A stretch of 12,391 bases of DNA from Gammaproteobacteria bacterium (GCA_002705325.1 PAFS01000028.1:1-12391); one strand, 5' to 3'. Counted from the stretch's first letter, positions 1 to 7,718 are shown. Translations and numbers: made by a program. The notes: a model not told the origin generated them from the letters alone.

Positions 1-10
1 ACGACTCAAA

Positions 11-83
11 CGTCCTGTAGCTCAGCGCGTAGGGTTTAATGAGTGGGAGGTTAAGGTGTCGGAGTTCGATTCCTCGAATGACG
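11..83 (+). other. degenerate tRNA-like sequence (probable tRNA remnant)
   Basis: The stretch has the length of a tRNA (about 73 nt). It carries an A-box-like TAGCTCAGCGCGTAG at 18-32 and a B-box-like GAGTTCGATTCC at 62-73. The outer ends can pair as CGTC (11-14) with GACG (80-83). However, the acceptor stem has mismatches, the T stem needs a mismatch or bulge, the D arm lacks the usual GGTAGAGC closure, and no clean anticodon stem can be folded. I read it as a decayed tRNA gene or a tRNA fragment left by recombination, not a working tRNA. It lies directly behind the leuD-type stop codon. No amino acid can be assigned. Confidence 0.4.
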
Positions 84-84
84 C

Positions 85-696
85 TCATAATGCGGTCCAG
101 GGATATGTCCTTCGGTGGCTCTCTTCGAAGGCTGTAATTTCGTCGTTAAATTGCAGTGACAGATCAATCTCATTGAGGCCATTCATGAGGCAGTGCTTTT
201 GGAATGGATCTAGACTGAATTTAATAACCTGGCCAGCAGGTAGTGTTATACGTTCCTGATCGATGTCGACCGAGACTCTCGGCTCTTGAGCGAGGTCCAA
301 TGCCTCGTGAATCGATTGGATCTTCTCTTGATTCAATCGGGCGGTAAGGACACCATTTTTGAGGCAGTTTGCCGCAAATATCTCGCCGAAGCTTGGCGCG
401 AAGACGGCTCGAAACCCGGAATCATAAAGTGCGTACACCGCGCCCTCTCTTGAGCTACCTGAGCCAAAATTTGCGCCGGCGAATAGGATTTGAGCTGTCT
501 CAAATTTGGGATCATTGAGTGAGAAGTTTGGATTGATGTTTCCCGTGTCGATGCGTCGGATGTCGTGGAATAGATACTGCGCGTAACCTACGGCCCGCGG
601 TTTTTTGATGAATCGCGCAGGAAATAATTGATCGGTGTTGACGTTCGCGAGACGGAGCGGTGCGCCGATCGCGTTAATCTGAATCAGAGGTTCCAT
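85..696 (-). CDS. leuD: LeuD-type hydro-lyase small subunit (3-isopropylmalate dehydratase family, probably a catabolic paralogue)
   Basis: This is the small (swivel-domain) subunit of an aconitase-superfamily hydro-lyase that pairs with the product of the gene just upstream. At 203 aa it matches LeuD in length. Visible motifs are NVNTDQLFPARFI near residues 19-30 (NVDTDxxxP in LeuD), GANFGSGSSREG at 74-85, APSFGEIFAANCLKNG around 100-115, and a C-terminal FQKHCLMNGL. The active-site loop reads GSSREG, where E. coli LeuD has GCGSSREH, so the usual Cys and His are replaced. The ATG lies 13 bp inside the end of leuC, which suggests translational coupling. No leuA or leuB is next to it. Leucine biosynthesis is possible, but the neighbours (maleate isomerase, tartrate dehydratase, TRAP) favour hydration of a small diacid such as maleate. 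The family call is sure; the substrate is inference. Confidence 0.85.
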   Translation of the reverse strand: MEPLIQINAIGAPLRLANVNTDQLFPARFIKKPRAVGYAQYLFHDIRRIDTGNINPNFSLNDPKFETAQILFAGANFGSGSSREGAVYALYDSGFRAVFAPSFGEIFAANCLKNGVLTARLNQEKIQSIHEALDLAQEPRVSVDIDQERITLPAGQVIKFSLDPFQKHCLMNGLNEIDLSLQFNDEITAFEESHRRTYPWTAL

Positions 697-2102
697 GAGT
701 GTGCGTCCTCATAAGAGCTGATGTTCTCGAATCGGCCCGTGATCGAGGCCGCGGCCGCCATGGCCGGACTGACGAGGTGGGTGCGACCACCTTGTCCCTG
801 TCTACCCTCGAAATTTCGATTCGAGGTCGATGCTGCGCGCTCACCGCTCGCAAGCATGTCGCCATTGATGCCAACACACATCGAGCATCCCGGGGCGAGC
901 CACTCGGCGCCGGCCAGTTGAAAAATCTCGTGCAGGCCCTCTGACTCAGCGGCCCGTTTTACCTGCTCTGAGCCCGGGACAATCATTGTCGGTATTCGGC
1001 ACGTCTGTCCTTTCATGACCTGCGCGGCGATCCTCAGATCCTCAATCCGACTATTCGTACAAGACCCAATAAATACACGGTCAAGCGGGATTGACTGGAT
1101 CATCTGGTTTGCGTGCAGGCCCATGTACTCGAGGGCCCTTGTCATCCGACTCTTTCGTTCCAGGTCTTGCTCCACATCCGGATCGGGGACGCTCCCTGTG
1201 ACGTCGGTAACCATCTCCGGATTTGTGCCCCAGGTGACCTGTGGGGCAATCTCCGAAGCCTCGATCTGTACCTCGCGATCAAAGACCGATCCCAGATCTG
1301 TCTGGAGAGTCTCCCAGTATGCGAGAGCCTGGTCCCACTGCGTTCCAGTAGGTGCCATAGGCTTGCCTCGCATGTAGTCGAATACCTTTTGGTCAGGAGC
1401 AATGAGACCCGCCCTCGCGCCCGCCTCGATGGACATGTTGCAGACGGTCATCCTGGCCTCGACAGACAACTCGTCGATTGTGTCGCCGCTGTATTCGACG
1501 GCGTAGCCGACAGCCCCACCGCTACCGATCGTTCTGATCAAAAATAGAATCAGATCCTTACTCGAGACCCCTGCCTTCCTCTCACCGGAGATAGTGACAC
1601 GGAGCGTTTTTGGCTTCGACCTCCAGAGTGTCTGAGTGGCCAAGACGTGGGCTACTTCGGAAGAACCGATACCAAATGCATAGGCGCCAAGTGCTCCGTG
1701 CGTCGATGTGTGGGAATCCGCTCCCGCAATCACCAGACCAGGCTGAGTAATACCAAACTCTGGCCCAACGACGTGCAATATTCCCTGGTAGTCATGGCCC
1801 AGACCAAACAGTTCAATGCCATACGTTTCGGTATCTGATGTGATCAGCTCGACCATGTTTCGTATCTCGGGGTCCCGGATACCATCGATTCCTAGCTCTC
1901 TGTTTCGTGTCGGAACGTAGTGATCTGAGAACCCAAACGCCTGGTTCGGATTACGAACAGTCCTGCCCTCACGTCGGATCTTGTCGAACGCGTGGAATGA
2001 GTTTTCCTGCAGGAGGACACGGTCCACGTAGAGGAGAGACTCGTCCCCTCTGTTAGTAACGACATGTGTGGTCCAAATCTTGTCAAAAAGAGTGGAGGGC
2101 AT
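684..2102 (-). CDS. leuC: LeuC-type hydro-lyase large subunit, [4Fe-4S] (3-isopropylmalate dehydratase family)
   Basis: This is the catalytic, iron-sulfur subunit (472 aa, normal LeuC length) of a LeuCD-type dehydratase/hydratase. The three cluster ligands are present: C348 in FIGSCTNSR, and C406 and C409 in PGCSMC. SDHYVPTR (59-66), GADSHTSTHG (127-136) and STSNRNFEGRQGQGGRTHLVS (from 425) are also typical. Two departures from biosynthetic LeuC stand out: the VHE motif near the N-terminus is LQE (Q32), and GERCAS is GERAAS (A423). The start at 2102 has a GAGAGAG stretch about 4-9 nt upstream. The gene is divergent from the TauE-type exporter and shares a 136-bp control region holding two candidate GntR operators. 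Known family relatives include isopropylmalate, citraconate/methylmalate and maleate (HbzIJ-type) hydro-lyases. I cannot tell the substrate from motifs alone. Confidence 0.88.
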   Translation of the reverse strand: MPSTLFDKIWTTHVVTNRGDESLLYVDRVLLQENSFHAFDKIRREGRTVRNPNQAFGFSDHYVPTRNRELGIDGIRDPEIRNMVELITSDTETYGIELFGLGHDYQGILHVVGPEFGITQPGLVIAGADSHTSTHGALGAYAFGIGSSEVAHVLATQTLWRSKPKTLRVTISGERKAGVSSKDLILFLIRTIGSGGAVGYAVEYSGDTIDELSVEARMTVCNMSIEAGARAGLIAPDQKVFDYMRGKPMAPTGTQWDQALAYWETLQTDLGSVFDREVQIEASEIAPQVTWGTNPEMVTDVTGSVPDPDVEQDLERKSRMTRALEYMGLHANQMIQSIPLDRVFIGSCTNSRIEDLRIAAQVMKGQTCRIPTMIVPGSEQVKRAAESEGLHEIFQLAGAEWLAPGCSMCVGINGDMLASGERAASTSNRNFEGRQGQGGRTHLVSPAMAAAASITGRFENISSYEDAHSWNL

Positions 2103-2128
2103 ACATCTCTCTCATATTTTATTGATAT

Positions 2129-2140
2129 TATGTTGACAAT
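2129..2140. promoter_or_regulatory. candidate GntR operator, left copy in the leuC/tauE divergent region
   Basis: TATGTTGACAAT matches the 12-bp site at 2226-2237 at 9 of 12 positions and shares the TGTTnACAAT form with the centre of the tarD palindrome. It lies 27 bp before the leuC-type start, a sensible place for an operator on that promoter. It contains TTGACA, so it could instead be a sigma-70 -35 box read on the plus strand, though I see no good -10 at the right spacing. Confidence 0.35.
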
Positions 2141-2225
2141 ACCGCGGTAAATATCGCACTGTTCGAGCGCTGAATCAACGTCTTGACCAAAAAATGCCTC
2201 TTTGTGCTTACCGGAACAAACAAAA

Positions 2226-2237
2226 ATTGTAGACAAT
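2226..2237. promoter_or_regulatory. candidate GntR operator just before the TauE-type gene
   Basis: ATTGT-AG-ACAAT is a perfect 5-bp inverted repeat around a 2-bp centre. It is of the TTGTnnACAA type that many FadR-subfamily GntR regulators bind. It ends one base before the ATG of the exporter, so a bound protein would block transcription or translation initiation. Related copies stand before the leuC, tarD and gntR/dctP genes of this window. The regulator assignment is inference. Confidence 0.45.
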
Positions 2238-2238
2238 C

Positions 2239-2988
2239 ATGGGCGAAATAGATTTTTTATTCGTTTTCTTGGTGGCCGCTGCGGCGTTCAGCTCTGCTGT
2301 TTTCCATTCATTCTCTGGGTTCGCGGGAGGCCTCGTGCTCGCGGTCATGCTGGCGCCACTTCTCGGGGTTAAAGAAACAGTCCCGGTGGTCGCTACTGCC
2401 CTTATTATTAGCAACGTTGCGAGGATATGGGCGTTTCGGAAATCGGTCGCGATCAAGGAATACCTGGCGGTGTTTCTGACTGGTTTGCCGTTTATTGTAC
2501 TCAGTGCCTATATCTATGTGTCTCTGCCGGTCGGTGTCGTCGCGTTGGTCTTGGGTTTGTTTTTGTTGGTATCTATACCTTTGAACAGAACCCTCAAGAA
2601 GAAAGAGGTGAAAGTCGGGCTCAGAGGTCTGGCTCTTGCCGGGATCCCTTATGGAATTGTTTCCGGCAGCACGTTTGGAGCGGCCGTGATGTTGGCGCCT
2701 TTCCTCATCGGCGCCGGTCTGGCTGGCGAGACGATGATCGGGACAGTAGCTATGCTAGGGTTTAGCTTGAACGTTACCAAAACAATCGTGTTCGGAATGT
2801 CACCTCTTTTGACAAACGATCTGATGGTTACCGGTATATTGGTGGGTCTTTGCACAATGCCGGGAGCGTACGTGGGACGTTGGTTGGTGCGAAATACTTC
2901 TGTCCGAGTTCATTCGCAATTTATGGAGGTCTTCATCGCGTGTGGCGGCCTTTTGTTCCTCTATGAGGCTTATCAAAACTGGGTTTAA
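2239..2988 (+). CDS. TauE/SafE-family membrane transporter (putative sulfite/organosulfur or anion exporter)
   Basis: This is a 249-aa, strongly hydrophobic protein with about eight membrane segments, roughly at residues 5-20, 28-43, 48-65, 76-94, 98-116, 130-158, 165-187 and 192-214, plus a final segment at 228-246. The opening SSAVFHSFSGFAGG and the repeat-like SGSTFGAAVMLAPFLIGAGL at 142-161 are the two pseudo-symmetric family signatures (TSM/TauE/DUF81). Family members move sulfite, sulfoacetate or other anions out of the cell; the substrate here cannot be read from sequence. The ATG at 2239 has no clear Shine-Dalgarno and is preceded directly by a palindromic operator candidate. The stop is only 3 bp from the hydrolase start, so the two are co-transcribed. 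Confidence 0.82.
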   Translation: MGEIDFLFVFLVAAAAFSSAVFHSFSGFAGGLVLAVMLAPLLGVKETVPVVATALIISNVARIWAFRKSVAIKEYLAVFLTGLPFIVLSAYIYVSLPVGVVALVLGLFLLVSIPLNRTLKKKEVKVGLRGLALAGIPYGIVSGSTFGAAVMLAPFLIGAGLAGETMIGTVAMLGFSLNVTKTIVFGMSPLLTNDLMVTGILVGLCTMPGAYVGRWLVRNTSVRVHSQFMEVFIACGGLLFLYEAYQNWV

Positions 2989-2991
2989 TCC

Positions 2992-3837
2992 ATGTCAGGA
3001 CATCCGATACCGCCCCAAGAATATACCCAGATCCTCGATCGCGCGTCAGTTGCCAAAGTCGACGTGGATGGCTTAGTTGTACAGCTGTACCGTTGGGGGG
3101 ATGGGCCGATATGTTTCGTTTTGTTGCACGGCGGTTACGGCTCTTGGGCGCATTGGATTAAGGTCATACCCCAACTTGAACACCACGCAACCGTGATTGC
3201 CCCCGATATGCCAGGTTTTGGGTGTTCTGATACTCCGGTTGAACCTCATACAGCTGAATCAGTTGCCGGCCCGCTCGCTGCAGCCTTGGGTGGGTTGGTC
3301 GGTCAACAAAAAATAATATTGGCTGGATTTTCTTTTGGTGGCGCTATTGCAGGGCACGTTGCGTCCCTCATGGCATCGCAAATTGAGCATTTGGTTTTGC
3401 TAGGTCCGGGAGGAACTGGCGCGCCGCGCGGTGAGATGTCGGATTTAATTAGGCGCACAAAGGAAATGAGTCGAGAAGAGATCCGTGAGGCTCATCGTAG
3501 AAATCTCGAGATTTTGATGGTTCAAGACGCTTCCTGTATCGATGACCTTGCGCTTTACATCCAAGAAACGAACACCGGTATGCACCGGCTGAAAAGTCGA
3601 CCGATCTCTGCGACAGATACCCTTGCACGCGTATTGGTTGGTGCACCTTATCCTGTCTCTGTATTGTTCGGGGAGTTCGATGCATCCGTCGGTAAATATC
3701 GCCCGGAGCGCGAAGTCATCTTGAGGAGGTCAGTTCCACATGTTGAGATCGAAGTGATCCCGAATGTCGGTCATTGGTTGATGTGGGAATCTGACGAGTT
3801 AGTCGTTGACCGGCTGTTAGCTTTGCTTCCGAAATAA
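2992..3837 (+). CDS. alpha/beta-fold hydrolase
   Basis: This is a 281-aa single-domain alpha/beta hydrolase without a signal peptide, so it is probably cytoplasmic. An oxyanion-hole motif HGGYGSW starts at residue 46. The nucleophile elbow GFSFGG places Ser114, followed by Asp230 in FGEFD and His261 in NVGHW, giving a full catalytic triad in the usual order. It resembles the MhpC/ester- or C-C-bond-hydrolase group in length and layout, but the substrate is not evident. It follows the TauE-type gene with a 3-bp gap and probably shares its promoter. Its last 21 bp overlap the end of the convergent nitroreductase. In this setting it could release a diacid from an ester or thioester, which is speculation. 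Confidence 0.85.
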   Translation: MSGHPIPPQEYTQILDRASVAKVDVDGLVVQLYRWGDGPICFVLLHGGYGSWAHWIKVIPQLEHHATVIAPDMPGFGCSDTPVEPHTAESVAGPLAAALGGLVGQQKIILAGFSFGGAIAGHVASLMASQIEHLVLLGPGGTGAPRGEMSDLIRRTKEMSREEIREAHRRNLEILMVQDASCIDDLALYIQETNTGMHRLKSRPISATDTLARVLVGAPYPVSVLFGEFDASVGKYRPEREVILRRSVPHVEIEVIPNVGHWLMWESDELVVDRLLALLPK

Positions 3838-4644
3838 ACCCTGGCTTTCGCACATATCTCTGAAGTCTGAGCGTTCACCCACCGCCGTCTGTCGCGCTAC
3901 GTTATCTGACCATGTAGTTTGTTGAGGCTCTCCAAATTTATCCGGGTATCGTGCTTTTGGTGGTCCGGCTATTCGGTTATACGTCTCATCATATCTATCA
4001 ATTTCATTGAAATCGATCGGGTGGTAGGTGTCACGATGCACGACGACCGATTGCGGTAGTCGCGGGGATATTGATTGAGTCTCGTTTTGCGGATACCCAA
4101 ATGCACATGCACAGATTGGGAAAGCGCCTCTCGGTAAATTCAGAAGCTTTGTAATAGCTTCACTCGATTCTCTAACTTTTGATACTGGGCAGGTGCCGAT
4201 ACCAAGGCCTTCGGCGGCGGCAATCATAAAAGCGAGTGCGAGCGATGCATCCACTGTTGCATTGAGAAAAGCGTCTGTTTGCTCCCAGCGAAAGGTATGG
4301 TTTTTAGTGCGGTTTATTTCTTGCGTTCGATGCGTATCTCCGATGACGAAGATGAGCATTGGAGCCGCTAGGGCCCAGCGGATCGAAGGAAACATTTGAA
4401 TGAGTTGTTCCCTTATTGATGAACAGTTGACGTCGATAAAACTGTACTGTTGCAAGTTAGATTTGCTGGGTGCAGATTGAGGAGCGGCGAATAATAGCTG
4501 TTTGACGTGATCGTTAACCGGTTGATCTAAGAATGCTCTGCATGACTGATGTGATAACAGCGTATCAATGGTCTCTCGGCTTTCGACTTCTGGAATTGCT
4601 TAAGGAGATCCGTATCGCAAATGTTCAGTTGGCTGTTTAGTCAT
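3817..4644 (-). pseudogene. nitroreductase-family protein, interrupted by an in-frame TAA at codon 15
   Basis: From an ATG at 4644-4642 the frame reads MTKQPTEHLRYGSP, then TAA (4602-4600). It continues in the same frame without another stop to 3817, for about 275 residues in all. The part after the stop is a complete nitroreductase: SHQSCRAF (FMN-binding start, like RRSxR), FAAPQSAPSKSNLQ, and AAAEGLGIGTCPVS. Such enzymes are FMN-dependent NAD(P)H oxidoreductases. TAA here most likely derives from CAA. The only later starts before the conserved N-terminus are rare codons (ATT, CTG); the TTG at 4455 would lose the FMN-binding start. The ATG overlaps the rhodanese stop as ATGA, showing the original coupled operon. 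It is a pseudogene, a restart from a weak codon, or a sequence error. The frame and stop are seen directly. Confidence 0.75.
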
Positions 4645-6233
4645 AGGTGGACCTTTTGATAGAACGTAGTCAGATGTGACTTTGGATGGTCAAGCGGTTT
4701 ATTGATCGGTTTCCACGGAATACCCCCATAATCTCTCAGGGTAGGAAGGAGGCTGTGTTCCCAGTCGAGGTATCCTTTTGCATGTTCAAGGTTTCCTTGA
4801 TGTCTGTCTGGGAAAAATAGCGCTTGATCGGAAGGGTGGGCTTCGAATGTGATAGCGCATGAATCGATATATTCTTTGGGTATCACATCCCAAGTGATGC
4901 AATTTGATTCCGATAGATTGAGCGTGTTGACAAGGTTCTGTGTGTGGGTGATTTGGGAGTGATCGCAGACAATCAGATGCCGATCCGATGTGCGTAGTGT
5001 GTTGAATTGTGATCTTGGTATCCACTTCGAACCCTTAAGCCGGCTGGCTTTGAATCCTTTGCTTGAACGGATGTCGATAATACGATCAGCAAGCAGCAAC
5101 TCATCGTTCCATTCCAGGGATGTGATAGGTGTACAGCGAGGCGCGCCCGACTCTCGCACAAACTCTTCGCGCAACCACGCATTCCAGCCTAGGCGTCGGA
5201 GCCACAATGCGGATACAGCACAATCCAGTTGATTGGGCCCTTGAACGATTAGAGGCATGTTGTGGGTACCCAAATACTGATCTGTGCTTTGGATGAGAGT
5301 TGTTGGAGAGATCGCTTGATCGGTCGTTTGGTCTTCGCTGACAGTGATGATACGTAGTTGGGTCTCTGAATGTGTCCTGTTGCTCTCGGTATCTTTCGTT
5401 GCGATTGGCAAATTAAATTTATTGATGAGGTGATTGGCGTGCTGCTTCATCGTTTCCTCGGAGAAGAACCCTTCTGCCGATCGATGATTGTTGAACGAAC
5501 GGACTCCTCCGGCAAGCTCCCATCCCTGGGTGCCACCGGTGATGCAGTAGATCGATGCATTAAAATCTTGGTCGGCTAGGGTCTGTGCCGCGATGATTCC
5601 TCGCGTCCGGCCCGCGCAATGAAGGTAAATTGAGCTGTGGGAAATCGTGAGAGCCCCAAGCTTGCCAGTCGGGCAATGGATTGAGCTTGGTAAGCTGAAC
5701 TTCTGGAACTCTGTAAAAGGTCTGACATCAAATTGATAATGGGGTGGGGAATTTATCGCATCTTCAGGCTTGATATTTTGAATGTTGCCGGTCGTTTCTA
5801 CCCACTCACCGAATGCTTTTGATGGCGTATATTCGCCACCCCAGACCGGGAGGCGATGGTTTTTCCATGCATCGAATCCTCCGTCGATGACTTGGGGCGT
5901 CAAACGGGTAGCGTCAGCGATGACCGCGGCGGCCCAATCTGTCATGGTTGGGTTGTCCCCGACAACTAGGGCAATTCCAGGCTCATCACCGAAGAGCTGC
6001 TTGATTTGCAATTCTATTGAGTCAATTGGCGCGTTGACCGCGAATATCGGGTGTTCGTCCACATAGGATTTACGATCGCGGACGTCAATGAATGCGATGC
6101 GATGCGTCGTTTGCAGGAGTAGTAGGGCTTCATCAATTTGGACGAGTCTAGTTGTATTGTGCGGCGCATTATTCATTGTTACGATAATACTCAAATCATC
6201 ACTATCATCAGTTTTTTGTTGAAGGCCATTCAA
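4641..6233 (-). CDS. multi-domain rhodanese-like sulfurtransferase (four rhodanese repeats)
   Basis: This 530-aa protein appears to hold four rhodanese-like repeats. Repeat 1 (about 30-135) has FIDVRDRKSY and GGFDAW, but its active loop is VVGDNPTMT, without Cys. Repeat 2 (about 155-245) has FDVRPFTEF and a canonical loop with Cys206 in HCAGRTRG. Repeat 3 (about 310-365) is degenerate, with VQGPNQLD at the loop. Repeat 4 (about 378-450) has IIDIRSSKGF and a loop beginning at Cys423 without the basic residues. Repeat 2 is thus the likely sulfur-carrying site, accepting sulfane sulfur from thiosulfate or a persulfide. There is no signal peptide. Met20 (6176) is an equally good start, and neither start has a strong ribosome site. 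The stop overlaps the nitroreductase ATG, so the pair forms an operon divergent from tarD. Confidence 0.82.
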   Translation of the reverse strand: MNGLQQKTDDSDDLSIIVTMNNAPHNTTRLVQIDEALLLLQTTHRIAFIDVRDRKSYVDEHPIFAVNAPIDSIELQIKQLFGDEPGIALVVGDNPTMTDWAAAVIADATRLTPQVIDGGFDAWKNHRLPVWGGEYTPSKAFGEWVETTGNIQNIKPEDAINSPPHYQFDVRPFTEFQKFSLPSSIHCPTGKLGALTISHSSIYLHCAGRTRGIIAAQTLADQDFNASIYCITGGTQGWELAGGVRSFNNHRSAEGFFSEETMKQHANHLINKFNLPIATKDTESNRTHSETQLRIITVSEDQTTDQAISPTTLIQSTDQYLGTHNMPLIVQGPNQLDCAVSALWLRRLGWNAWLREEFVRESGAPRCTPITSLEWNDELLLADRIIDIRSSKGFKASRLKGSKWIPRSQFNTLRTSDRHLIVCDHSQITHTQNLVNTLNLSESNCITWDVIPKEYIDSCAITFEAHPSDQALFFPDRHQGNLEHAKGYLDWEHSLLPTLRDYGGIPWKPINKPLDHPKSHLTTFYQKVHL

Positions 6234-6545
6234 CGTCTACATTGTCAGCGGTTCGCACAAGCTTAACCTCAGTAAACTCTTTCGCAACTATCATCGAGCC
6301 AGCTTTCGGCTTTGTTTAAGGGTTCTGTAGTTCCTTGCGCCTGGCAATCGAGGTGTCTAGCGAAATCGATCATTCTAACCGCCTAACGGCCCGTGGTTAC
6401 GTACTCATTGACGTCAAAAAATCTTAATTTAGAACTTCCACCTTCCATTACTCTTACTCAGATGACAGGTTGTTAACAATCTGTCATCTTCCACTCCTGC
6501 AAATTTTAATTCAGGCACGGCCTACTTTCCGAAAACGGTGAAAAA
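6234..6545. other. 312-bp divergent intergenic region between the rhodanese operon and tarD
   Basis: No gene-like frame is visible here. It must hold promoters for both directions. A TTGACG at 6408-6413, followed by an AT-rich stretch to 6430, could be part of the tarD promoter, though no clear -10 sits at 17 bp. Next is the 30-bp palindrome at 6460-6489, then GGTGA at 6537-6541 as a weak ribosome site four bases before the tarD ATG. The 8-bp TGACGTCA at 6409-6416 is a perfect palindrome that may be chance. Confidence 0.5.
6460..6489. promoter_or_regulatory. 30-bp near-perfect palindrome, likely operator of tarD
   Basis: Outer arms AGATGACAG (6460-6468) and CTGTCATCT (6481-6489) are exact reverse complements, and the centre TTGTTAACAA (6470-6479) is itself a perfect palindrome. 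Only the G6469/T6480 pair breaks the symmetry. No T-run follows, and the next gene starts 57 bp downstream, so it is a poor terminator and a good operator. Its core matches the TTGTnnACAA sites at the other two divergent promoters of the window. Confidence 0.6.
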
Positions 6546-7718
6546 ATGCGCATAACAGCAATCTATGATTCTGTTGAATCAATCGCCTCAGATATCCAGA
6601 ACGCCTACATCAATTTTTCAAAGATGACATGCTCGGTTGTTGCGGTCGTCACTGATCAAATAATTGATGGTAAACCGATTGTTGGATATGGGTTTAACTC
6701 AAACGGACGATATAACGCCTCTGGGATTTTGAAAGATCGTTTGATCCCTCGCCTGCTTGAGGCTGACCCAGATCACCTAGTTGGTGAAGATGGATATCTG
6801 GATCCTCATAGAGCCTGGGATGTCATGATGACAAATGAAAAGCCTGGTGGACATGGCGAGCGGTCAGTTGCCGTTGGTGTTCTCGATATGGCGCTTTGGG
6901 ATGCGCGCGCCAAGATGCAGGGAGTCCCGCTATATCAATTACTCGCTGACCGTGCGGGAAGGAAACCTGATTCAGAGGTCTGGGTTTATGCAGCAGGTGG
7001 CTATTACTACCCCGGTAAAGATATTTCTGGACTGCAAGATGAGTTCCGTCAGTATCTCGATCTAGGTTATACGGTTTGCAAAATGAAAATCGGAGCGGCT
7101 GACCTTTCCCATGATTGTGATCGGATCGAGGCAGCTTTGAAGATTGTGGGTGAAGAGAATCTTTGCGTTGACGCAAATGGTCGGTTTGACCGTGCGACCA
7201 TGCTCGCTTATGCAGAAGCACTGGAGCAATACCGGTTGTTTTGGTATGAAGAGGCGGGTGATCCATTGGATTTCGAAATTCAGGCGGCGTTGAGTGAAGC
7301 CTATGACTTACCAACCGCGACAGGAGAAAACTTATTCTCTCACCAGGATGCGCGCAACTTGATCCGCTACGGCGGCATGCGTCCAGACATTGATTATCTG
7401 CAATTCGACTGTGCCTTATCCTATGGGTTGGTTGAGTATTACCGAACGCTTGATGTACTTGCTGCGTATGGCTGGTCACCAAGACGGGTTGTGCCGCATG
7501 GCGGGCATCAAATGTCTCTGCATATTGCGGCCGGGTTAGGACTGGGTGGAAACGAGTCGTATCCTGGTGTCTTCCAGCCGTTCGGGGGATTCTCCGATGA
7601 ATTAGAAGTTGAGCAGAGCTTTGTGAACCTACCGAGCGGGCCCGGCCTCGGCCTAGAGAAAAAGGCAAACTTCCGGGCGATGCTGATGAAAGCGTTTGGG
7701 GACCAGATTACGATCTAG
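6546..7718 (+). CDS. tarD: D(-)-tartrate dehydratase, enolase superfamily (TarD-like)
   Basis: This 390-aa cytoplasmic enzyme of the mandelate-racemase subgroup is predicted to dehydrate D-tartrate to oxaloacetate with Mg2+. I recognise it by close agreement, from memory, with Bradyrhizobium TarD along its whole length: NAYINFSKMT, GYGFNSNGRY, NEKPGGHGERSVAVG, VYAAGGYYYPGK, TGENLFSHQDARN, DYLQFDCALSYG and VPHGGHQMSL. The expected catalytic residues are all there: K99 in NEKPGG, the KxK pair K179/K181, metal ligands D209, E235 and E261, and H318. The start ATG has only a weak GGTGA ribosome site. The promoter region carries the largest palindrome of the window. The gene ends tail to tail with the HAD gene. 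The family is certain, and tartrate is the likely but unproven substrate. Confidence 0.9.
   Translation: MRITAIYDSVESIASDIQNAYINFSKMTCSVVAVVTDQIIDGKPIVGYGFNSNGRYNASGILKDRLIPRLLEADPDHLVGEDGYLDPHRAWDVMMTNEKPGGHGERSVAVGVLDMALWDARAKMQGVPLYQLLADRAGRKPDSEVWVYAAGGYYYPGKDISGLQDEFRQYLDLGYTVCKMKIGAADLSHDCDRIEAALKIVGEENLCVDANGRFDRATMLAYAEALEQYRLFWYEEAGDPLDFEIQAALSEAYDLPTATGENLFSHQDARNLIRYGGMRPDIDYLQFDCALSYGLVEYYRTLDVLAAYGWSPRRVVPHGGHQMSLHIAAGLGLGGNESYPGVFQPFGGFSDELEVEQSFVNLPSGPGLGLEKKANFRAMLMKAFGDQITI

Noticed and set aside
1113..1547. Plus-strand open frame opposite leuC (144 codons)
   Set aside because: It lies wholly within the conserved LeuC coding region on the other strand and has no recognisable product.
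6409..6416. TGACGTCA as a specific operator
   Set aside because: It is a single 8-bp palindrome with no second copy in the other control regions, so chance is adequate.
6460..6489. Rho-independent terminator of an upstream transcript
   Set aside because: There is no T-run on either side, and no gene ends here; both flanking genes start from this region.
6823..7668. Long minus-strand open frame opposite tarD (281 codons)
   Set aside because: It is the shadow of a strongly conserved enzyme. Its translation is rich in His, Arg, Ser and Pro, with no recognisable domain.
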